DNA of 15,459 nt from Rodentolepis nana (taxonomy: Eukaryota; Platyhelminthes; Cestoda; Cyclophyllidea; Hymenolepididae): NCBI GenBank assembly GCA_900617975.1, contig UZAE01001064.1, forward strand, positions 1 to 15,459, written 5' to 3'. Below, piece by piece: positions 9,501-15,459 of the stretch. The first letter of the stretch is position 1, and each line of letters begins with the position of its first letter. The notes beneath the pieces are model-generated. The model did not search any database and was not told where the DNA came from. It was given only the letters and a program-made list of their open reading frames with translations. A program made the translations under genes and the position numbers.

Positions 9501-11110
9501 CAGATGGAAACCTGATGGAAGTTCTACAACAGTAGATATGGATAAGTGGGTGTCTACACTGAGCATTTTCATTCTCTCACTTCCAAAGAAAAATTGCCAA
9601 GTTATTTGATTCAGTGGTCTGATGGAAGTTCCACAACAATGTCACAGCACCTAATCCTGGGAACCGCCAAGGCCTCAAAGCCTAGACTCAAAGGATGCTT
9701 GACAGTAAAACCATTTTACAAGTACGGAACCTTCTCTCGCAGAAGCATTGAACATACTCTTAGTAATTCATTTAAGCACCACACGTTTGTCCGCAAATAA
9801 ACTCATGGGAAATTCAAGGTTACATGGAAAATTAGCTAAGTCAAATTGAAGTTTTGCCCATAAGACGCAACCGATAAACGAAAACTCAGCAACAGGTGAA
9901 ATTATAATGTAAAGAAAAGAGGATAAAGATTGCGAATTCGAATTACGTTCGCAGGATCTAATCACAAAGTATCTAGAGTCAAGATTCTTCGTAGTTCAAT
10001 ACGAATTCAGTTGGGCTTAGCAATACACATTCCACAGACAACATAGACTTTTATCAACTCCGCTTTTTATAGAAGAACAATTTAATACAGGCCTATTAAA
10101 ATCATAGCCATTAAAGAAAGCAATAAATCATGCCCACATGCTAATGACCAATTTCGATTAAATGCTCAATGTAATAAAATATCAAAACTAATGAAATAAA
10201 AACTTCGCTGATGGGAAGCAATCATGCCAACTTACTCCGAGGATGAATACTTGACTGTAAAATAAGAACGTTAACTCAAAAACCATACAGATAAAAATAC
10301 GACAATTTTTTTGAAAAATCAGAGGACCCACTTTCGAGTAAGTTTTTTGAAGTTCACAACCCTCAGATGGCCTGTAATCCCTACGTTCAGGACTTTTGCA
10401 AAATCTTGGATTAATTGCTTCCTGCGATTGTTTAACCGTTAAGGGTTCTCGTCTATTCACAGCATAGGTGTCTCGACGGTGCAAATTAATTCCACTTGGT
10501 GGTCCCATTTTTCCCATCCTATCTAAGCCATTTTCCACTTCCTCATCTTCTGGATCACCTTCCGGAGCTAATCTAAGTGTGGAGTGATGCCGGACCTTCT
10601 TCTCCTTGCCTTGAGCTCTTCGCTTTTCTTCCTCCATTGCAAGGGCTTGAATTCTCTCGAGTTCATTTAATCGATCCAGTAGACCCCCCGCAGCTGACCG
10701 AACTGGACCAGCTTGTTCAAAAGGTGCGCGAAGCATTGCCGTGATTGCAATTTCATCTTCATAGGTAAGTGCATCAATTGAATCCGCACGGGCTAATTCA
10801 GAATCAAGCCACCAGCTAATGGGTCCCAAACCGGCAGATTCTTGCAAAGCATCGAAATCGGCAGAAGTGAGAGGCCGATTGAAGAGAGGCTCACCAAAAA
10901 TGGTAACATCATTAGGCCACGTTGCGAGGGGCACAGAATCTGCAGCAGGAGATTTGATCGATTCCTGGGGTCGGGTGAACTTTGCAGAAAGATTCTTTGA
11001 AATGTTTTTGAGCATTTCACCTTAAAATTAATTAAATTCAAATTGACATACACAAATACGAGTTTTTTATTTTTTTCACCTAAATTTAAAAGTTCGAAAT
11101 TGGTATCCAT
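6501..11110 (-). CDS. SLAIN-like, Ser/Pro/Arg-rich microtubule plus-end adaptor candidate (modelled 866 aa)
   Basis: Modelled exons on the minus strand are 11110-11080, 11020-10332 and 8381-6501 (TAG stop at 6503-6501). Phases match: a Gly codon splits across intron 1 and intron 2 is phase 0. Seen: a charged helix or coiled coil at about 124-152 (LLDRLNELERIQALAMEEEK); long disordered Ser/Pro stretches; two related helix motifs, MKEQEMRLRAS (about 408-418) and IRAQQESLRAS (about 510-520); SSIP (589-592) and TSIP (835-838); and a basic Pro/Arg/Ser tail from about 756. Known: SxIP in basic Ser/Pro context binds EB proteins, and SLAIN1/2 carry a conserved ...RMQEESLRQ... segment and a similar basic tail. 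Inference: a cytoskeletal +TIP protein of the SLAIN type. The family call is moderate; the long open frame of the last exon is solid. More exons may lie in the 1.95-kb intron. The alternative is an unrelated EB-binding scaffold. Confidence 0.6.
8704..8802 (+). repeat. Direct repeat copy A (about 97 bp)
   Basis: It begins CAGTAGATATGGATAAGTGG and ends TCTGAAGGA. By eye it matches copy B with about nine mismatches and one 2-bp indel, near 90% identity. Read on the plus strand in the frame equivalent to copy B it gives KVPSYFLQRSEG, followed by a stop at 8818-8820. Confidence 0.85.
9530..9626 (+). repeat. Direct repeat copy B (about 97 bp), 826 bp from copy A
   Basis: Same orientation as copy A. 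Its two ends are flanked by a shorter internal repeat: CTGATGGAAGTTCTACAACA at 9511-9530 and CTGATGGAAGTTCCACAACA at 9619-9638, a 108-bp period. In two plus-strand frames these give LLIRWKPDGSSTT and YLIQWSDGSSTT. The paired coding traces suggest a decayed or displaced repeated domain. I find no terminal repeats or enzyme that would identify a transposon. Confidence 0.8.
10236..10254 (-). other. Candidate 19-nt micro-exon in the SLAIN-like gene
   Basis: On the minus strand, TTCTTATTTTACAG is followed by 19 nt (TCAAGTATTCATCCTCGGA) and then a consensus GTAAGT donor, the best donor in the vicinity. The length is not a multiple of three. Inserting it between the two modelled large exons would put the last exon out of frame unless another exon restores it. 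Either an additional exon exists or the site is a chance pair. Confidence 0.25.
11021..11079 (-). other. 59-bp 5' intron of the SLAIN-like gene
   Basis: The donor GTGAAA follows TTAG and the acceptor TTTTAAG precedes GTGAAATG. Removing it joins MDTNFELLNLG in frame to EMLKNISKNL. Without it, translation could instead start at the ATG at 11015-11013, which has an in-frame TAA (11021-11023 on the minus strand read) two codons upstream in the unspliced sequence. The very short 5' intron agrees with the other two genes. Confidence 0.55.
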
Positions 11111-11517
11111 CCAGTAGGTAAATTACCATTTAAAAAGCTTACAACTGGCACCCAACGACCGAGGCCCAAATTAACTCATGTAAACCATACTTCCCTCCAT
11201 TTAACTACCTTATGAAATTCATGTGTCAAGGACGATCAAAGAATATAAGGCAAAAATACGCGTTGCTTACTTACAACACTCCTCATTTTAAATTAAAAAA
11301 TTAAAAATTTTACAATAAATTTTATAATTTTTTTGACAATAAAAAAGTTTAACCTTTAACAGAAATCATTTACTTAAAGTAATAAAACTGCTAATTCGAT
11401 AAAATTAATATTTATTTTATATATTATTTAAGACAGGTTGAAACGACTTTTATAATATTGCACTTTTCGCATACTTTTGGACTTGCCTCATTTAGTCGGC
11501 TTGCTTTGGTTCTGATC
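11111..11517. promoter_or_regulatory. Divergent intergenic promoter region between the SLAIN-like gene and NFS1 (407 bp)
   Basis: The two genes start head to head, with only 407 bp between start codons. The middle (about 11280-11450) is strongly AT-rich, with TATATA-like stretches near 11417-11425. A pyrimidine-containing CTCATTTAG ending at 11495 could be a trans-splice or cis-splice acceptor ahead of the NFS1 ATG. No single transcription start can be fixed from sequence. Confidence 0.6.
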
Positions 11518-14500
11518 ATGTCTCTCGGTTTTTTCCCCAAATTTTCGGGATCTCGGCCTTTGAATTTGTTATTATGCATGGGTACGGTTTTCTTCATCAT
11601 ATTTTTTTCTGCTTAGTTAAAAGACTCTCGTCTTCTGCCCATGAAGACGCAATTCGACCACTTTATTTCGATTTACAGGCCACAACGCCTTTGGTAATTA
11701 GTTTTTAATCTTCGAGATTTCGTACAGGATCCTCGAGTTTTAGATGCAATGCTACCTCATTTGGTGTATTCTTTCGGCAATCCGCATTCTACTACCCACA
11801 AATATGGGTGGGAGTCGGAGCAAGCTGTTGAGAAAGCTAGGGCAGAAGTTGCCGATCTTATTAACGCTGATCCGAAAGAGATCATTTTCACCAGTGGTGC
11901 AACCGAATCAAACAATCTCAGCATTAAGGGTGTATCTCGGTTCTACGCCTCTAAAAAGCGCCATATTATCACATCCCAGATTGTAAGTTGCCCAACTATT
12001 TTAGTTATATTCTTTTTTATCCAGGAACATAAGTGCGTTCTTGATTCCTGTCGAGCTATGGAAAATGATGGCTTTAAAGTCACCTATTTGCCGGTTCAAA
12101 AAAATGGTCTTGTAAACCCTGAAGATGTTGAACGTGCAATTCAACCAGACACCACCCTCGTCTCCATTATGACTGTAAATAACGAAATTGGAGTTCTACA
12201 GCCCATTGAAGATATTGCCAAAATTTGTCGCGATAAGAAAATTTTCTTTCATACAGACGCTGCTCAGGCTGTGGGAAAGATTCCTATGGACGTTAACAAG
12301 ATGAATGTGCGCTTAATACCCTTGTTACATTCTATTTTTCAAATCTTCATGATCCTCATTTGACTTATTTTCCATACTAGATTGATTTGATGTCAATTAG
12401 TGGACACAAAATCTATGGACCCAAGGGAGTTGGTGCCCTCTACGTGCGCAGAAGGCCCCGAGTCCGACTGGAGCCAATAATTAGCGGTGGTGGACAGGAA
12501 AGGGGTTTACGTTCGGGTACTCTTCCAGCTCCACTTGTGGTTGGCTTTGGTTCCGCTTGTCGGATTGCCGAGGCTGAAATGCAGGTTTGTTTGTTCATTG
12601 TGTTACTTTCCTTTCTATGCCTCCAAACGTTCTTTATTCATGCATTTCATTTGAATATCATCGGTTGGTTCAATCAAAATGTTTTTCCTGTGATGTTGAG
12701 CCAATTCCTTCTTAAATTAATCTAATGCCTATTCATTTTTTAATATAATTTTTTCATTTAAGTTTTCTATCTCCTTAAGTCCATTTTAGTGCTTATTCCC
12801 TACAAAGTAAATGTTTGCAAGAGATGTAAATCATCGTCCAGTTATCCATTGAAGAGTCACTAGCCATTTACTTTTTCTAAAGGATGCTGATGTTTCATTG
12901 AATTTTTACTACTTGGAGAAATGGAAGGGGCCTTCTTAATTCCGAATGTAAGGAAATCTTAATCATCACAACTATTGCTTCTTCAGCTATCTTGATTTAT
13001 CTGGTTGTTAAACCCATTAAATCGTGTCTGTAGAGCATTGGCATCCAGCACGAATAGCTTAATTCAGCTAGTAGAAATCACCAGGGAGTTTATCAAATAA
13101 TGGAATCTCAAATTATCATTCCTCTACTATCTTAAATTATCAAGTTATCAGATATTACTTTAGGCGCTAGATACATGCAGATAAATCTGAATGAGTCACT
13201 TTTCTGGCGTTTAGTTCTTGAAACAGTTTTATTCTCATTAAACTTTCCTGAAATGCATTGATTTCCACAATTTAATGAAATCTCATCTCTGCATCGCATC
13301 TCCACTTCCAGAATGATGCGGCGCTCGTTAAGAGGTTGTATGATCGTTTGTTGAACGGTATCACCTCGCAGTTGGAGGAGGTTATACTCAATGGAGATCC
13401 GGATAGACGCTATCATGGCTGTTGCAATTTGTCTTTCGCCTTCGTCGAGGGAGAGAGTCTCCTCATGGCTCTCAAGAACATCGCCCTTTCCTCCGGCAGG
13501 TGAGTGTGTCTACGCTTCCCTTGAATTCGTTTCCCTAATATCTGGCTCATCTAAATTCCCATAAATTCGCCCCCCCCCCTCTCTCTCTCATCGTATAGAG
13601 ACCACCTTCTCCAAGCATGCAATATTAGTGTCACCATATTTATTCAATTTTTGTAATTTTCGCCTTATCAGTTTATTTGTGTACCTCTGCTAGGGTTTTT
13701 GCTAATTACTTTCTTTAATATTCCTGCGGGAAGCATGTGTGTGGTTTTTAAGGTGGCTGGAGCTATCACTGTACTTATGAGCTACTGTTGAATGTACTGA
13801 TAGCCACCCCGGGTCACCTATTTGGTGTTGGTGTTTGGATCTTTTGTGGAACTGTTTCATAACACCGCATTTCATTTTTACGGTTTTATTTAAGGTATGA
13901 GGTTGATATGATACACGTGACTTTCAAAACCACAGGAAAGGCTGAAGACATAGTGTGTAGGAGGAGGGGGGGGGGGGGGGGGGGGGGTCGGGAATTAGCT
14001 TTGAAAACAAGTAGCTGCAGTTGGACTGTTTAAAAGATTAAGCAAGTACCAGTTACTCTGATGGTATGTGCTAATTGTGCTTTTGACTGCCCTCATATCT
14101 TTTCGCTTTGAGGGGTTGAACAATGACATTCCACCACTTTTCATTCTTATAACCTTCATTTTTTTTATCTATGTCGAACTTGTATTTAAATTCAACTTGT
14201 CCCATAAATTTCCCCTTCAGATTCAAGTTGTAACAGAAATAGTCTGTAGGAGAATAAGATTTTGATATCCCCTTTTTTTAATTGGGAGAAACCGGGGGCA
14301 AGATCTCCACACAGAGAGGGTAAAATTATCGTGGGTGAGCAGTTTCAATGTTACATTTGGGGGTGAAATAGTCTAGTCTATCTTTACCACCAGATGCAAC
14401 GAAAGTCATTTGCCTGGATATTCAAAAATATGCAATCAAATGCATCCCCGGCCTACTTTTTCAATTAGTTTTTTCTTTTATTGAAATATTCTTGCTTTTC

Positions 14501-15250
14501 ACAGTGCCTGCACATCGGCCTCTCTGGAACCCTCCTACGTTTTGCGTGCCATTGGAGTGGAAGAAGATCTGGCCCACTCTAGCATCAGATTCGGTCTTGG
14601 TCGCTTTACAACAGAAGAGGAAGTGGACTATACAATCAAGGAGGTTGTCAAACATGTGCAATCTCTTAGGGAGATTAGGTACCTTATTGGCAGATTTAAC
14701 ATAATCACTTTTCTTTTTGCGTCTCTACTTGCCGTTAGGAAATTACTTCTTTTGTCCAATCACCCCAATTGCTTACTGCTCTAATTGAGGGCGAAGTTAT
14801 TTACCTCTTCTGTAGTCCTAGCTATTTGAGATGTTAATTTCATATTCATAAGAAGTTACTTGATTTCTCAGTGACGGCAATACTATTTTCAATTTGTTAG
14901 ACACTCATGGTCTTGTGATGTTAAATAACCTCATATTTGAAAAAGAAGTACTTTTCCATACTGTGTATCTACTATTGACACATTTACATAATCACTATGT
15001 ATATATATCTGTACTATGATGGTACCGCTAATTGAGTTGTCTAAAACGGTTTTTGTGTCCTGCCCACCTATCCCTTATTCAACATTGGCAAGTCATCTTG
15101 ATGCCTTGTGTCATAACTGGTTCATTGGTATTCTTGGATCTATGCTTTGAGTAATAATTGAGTTTCATTTTCATTTCCTCTTTTAGTCCGCTCTGGGATA
15201 TGCACCTGGAAGGAATCGATCTGAAGACAATAAAGTGGTCCCAACATTAG
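11518..15250 (+). CDS. NFS1: Mitochondrial cysteine desulfurase NFS1, complete, eight exons, 435 aa
   Basis: Exons are 11518-11581, 11617-11693, 11728-11982, 12025-12306, 12381-12584, 13312-13499, 14505-14678 and 15187-15250 (1308 nt including TAG). The enzyme takes sulfur from cysteine and passes it to ISCU in the mitochondrial matrix, using PLP. Seen: residues 1-30 have K/R, Ser and hydrophobics and no acidic residue, as expected of a mitochondrial presequence; then [19 protein letters not shown] (31-49), [10 protein letters not shown] (101-110), EHKCVLDSC (133-141), HTDAAQ (208-213), the PLP lysine K236 in [19 protein letters not shown], the catalytic C359 in [13 protein letters not shown], and the eukaryotic C-terminal tail ending [12 protein letters not shown]236 and C359 both sit 22 residues before human K258 and C381, and the total is 22 shorter than human (457), so there is no net gap after the presequence. 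Every splice site is GT-AG. The start ATG at 11518 is the one that gives the presequence. Confidence 0.97.
11582..11616 (+). other. 35-bp micro-intron 1 of NFS1
   Basis: Donor GTACGG, acceptor TTTTTTTCTGCTTAG, phase 1 (G|TT makes Val22). It separates the presequence from the start of the conserved protein. Confidence 0.85.
11694..11727 (+). other. 34-bp micro-intron 2 of NFS1
   Basis: Donor GTAATT, acceptor CGTACAG, phase 0. Removing it joins QATTPL to DPRVLDAML, an invariant stretch of the family, so the intron is certain despite its size. Confidence 0.95.
11983..12024 (+). other. 42-bp intron 3 of NFS1, multiple of three and stop-free
   Basis: Donor GTAAGT, acceptor TTTTTTATCCAG, phase 0. 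Removal joins ITSQI to EHKCVLD as in the family. Left in, it would add 14 in-frame residues ([14 protein letters not shown]). Confidence 0.93.
12307..12380 (+). other. 74-bp intron 4 of NFS1
   Basis: Donor GTGCGC is weak, acceptor CCATACTAG, phase 0. Removal joins DVNKMN to [10 protein letters not shown], exactly as in orthologues, which fixes both sites. Confidence 0.93.
12585..13311 (+). other. Intron 5 (727 bp) of NFS1
   Basis: Donor GTTTGT after codon CAG, acceptor CTCCACTTCCAG, phase 0. AT-rich; I see no repeat, ORF or RNA gene in it. Confidence 0.88.
13570..13589 (+). repeat. C10 followed by (TC)5
   Basis: Ten C then five TC units, in NFS1 intron 6, on the sense strand. Confidence 0.95.
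13752..13807 (+). repeat. Imperfect inverted repeat in NFS1 intron 6
   Basis: The right arm GTACTGATAGCCACC (13793-13807) has the reverse complement GGTGGCTATCAGTAC. The left arm 13752-13774 contains GGTGG, CTATCA and GTAC in order, interrupted by 6-nt and 2-nt bulges, with a loop of about 18 nt. It could be a decayed hairpin; a functional RNA is not supported. Confidence 0.5.
13966..13987 (+). repeat. G22 homopolymer
   Basis: Twenty-two G in a row preceded by GAGGA, in NFS1 intron 6 on the sense strand. Its length is likely imprecise in any assembly. Confidence 0.97.
14679..15186 (+). other. Intron 7 (508 bp) of NFS1
   Basis: Donor GTACCT, acceptor CATTTCCTCTTTTAG, phase 2 (AG|T Ser415). 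Removal joins SLREI to SPLWDM as in orthologues. The interior is AT-rich, with a short TATATATA at about 15000-15008. Confidence 0.92.
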
Positions 15251-15366
15251 CGGTTGATATGGTAGCCACTTCTCTTGCCACCCTCTTTACTCTTTGCCTC
15301 CCACTATCATCGATTTTACACTCCACATTCCCTCTTGTGGACTAGTTTTTTTAATCTATCATTTGA

Positions 15367-15372
15367 ATTAAA
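15367..15372 (+). terminator. Possible poly(A) signal of NFS1 (ATTAAA)
   Basis: ATTAAA lies 117 nt after the stop codon and is the only canonical-type hexamer I see in the 3' flank before the window ends. Confidence 0.4.
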
Positions 15373-15446
15373 CTCTGCGTGATGGCAGCCTTAAATACTA
15401 TTACTGCCACTCAAAGCTGTCTTCTCATAAATGGGAAAGATATGGT

Positions 15447-15459
15447 GGGGGGGGGGGGG
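15447..15459 (+). repeat. G13 run at the right edge
   Basis: The window ends inside a G run of at least 13. With the C7 at positions 1-7 it suggests that both ends are assembly breaks at G/C homopolymers. Confidence 0.9.

Larger units (their letters stand above)
8382..10331 (-). other. Large intron (1950 bp) of the SLAIN-like gene, holding repeats
   Basis: The donor after codon AAA (10334-10332) is GTGGGT, which is weak. The acceptor TTCTTCGTTCCAG before 8381 is strong. The intron contains two copies of a repeat of about 97 bp and a candidate 19-nt exon, listed separately. Whether it is one intron or two or more is uncertain because no protein homology spans the junction. Confidence 0.5.
13500..14504 (+). 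other. Intron 6 (1005 bp) of NFS1
   Basis: Donor GTGAGT, acceptor TTGCTTTTCACAG. It splits the serine codon two residues before the catalytic cysteine (AG|T). It carries the C10(TC)5 tract, the imperfect hairpin and the G22 run listed separately. Confidence 0.95.

Noticed and set aside
9546..9800. 84-codon plus-strand frame as a gene
   Set aside because: Its first part overlaps repeat copy B, the chromo-like match is short and lacks a full domain, and no promoter or splice partner is apparent. It is kept only as a repeat observation.
13132..13416. 94-codon minus-strand frame
   Set aside because: It is the antisense shadow of NFS1 exon 6 and its upstream intron.
14492..14704. Second plus-strand frame over NFS1 exon 7
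   Set aside because: It is the out-of-frame reading of the exon that encodes [10 protein letters not shown]; only the spliced frame matches the family.
1..15459. CRISPR array, rRNA, transposase or reverse transcriptase
   Set aside because: No regularly spaced repeats, rRNA-like sequence or catalytic motifs of mobile-element enzymes were seen in either strand.

Overview
The window is nuclear DNA of an animal with a compact, AT-rich genome. Three spliced genes can be read from exon to exon with GT-AG introns, and two of them have clear animal orthologues. Very short introns (33-59 bp) at the 5' ends of all three genes, long introns downstream, and general AT-richness make a platyhelminth (tapeworm or fluke) the best guess. 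That assignment is inference; nothing in the window proves it.

Layout. (1) Positions 1-3641, minus strand: the 5' part (six exons, 413 codons) of a P5B-type ATPase of the ATP13A2-5 group, a family of endolysosomal polyamine exporters. The gene runs off the left edge before its phosphorylation site. (2) 3642-6500: about 2.9 kb without a convincing gene, holding a CA/CGCA-rich patch, a 54-codon cysteine-rich small ORF of doubtful status, and a G14 run. (3) 6501-11110, minus strand: a gene for a Ser/Pro/Arg-rich, largely disordered protein (modelled at 866 aa). It has SxIP-type EB-binding motifs, a basic C-terminus and a duplicated helix motif resembling the SLAIN microtubule plus-end adaptors. 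Its 1.95-kb intron carries a diverged direct repeat of about 97 bp and a possible 19-nt micro-exon. (4) 11111-11517: a 407-bp AT-rich divergent promoter region. (5) 11518-15250, plus strand: a complete eight-exon NFS1 gene (435 aa), the mitochondrial cysteine desulfurase of iron-sulfur cluster assembly, with a targeting peptide, PLP lysine and catalytic cysteine all present. (6) 15251-15459: 3' flank with a possible poly(A) signal.

The three genes have no obvious shared pathway; the SLAIN-like gene and NFS1 share a head-to-head promoter. The window begins with C7 and ends with G13, and G14, C10 and G22 runs lie inside it, so both ends look like assembly breaks at G/C homopolymers. I see no mobile element with a recognisable enzyme, no CRISPR array and no convincing RNA gene. 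The main novelty candidates are the 5' micro-intron pattern, the duplicated helix motif of the SLAIN-like protein, the intronic repeat pair with a chromo-like coding trace, and the candidate micro-exon.
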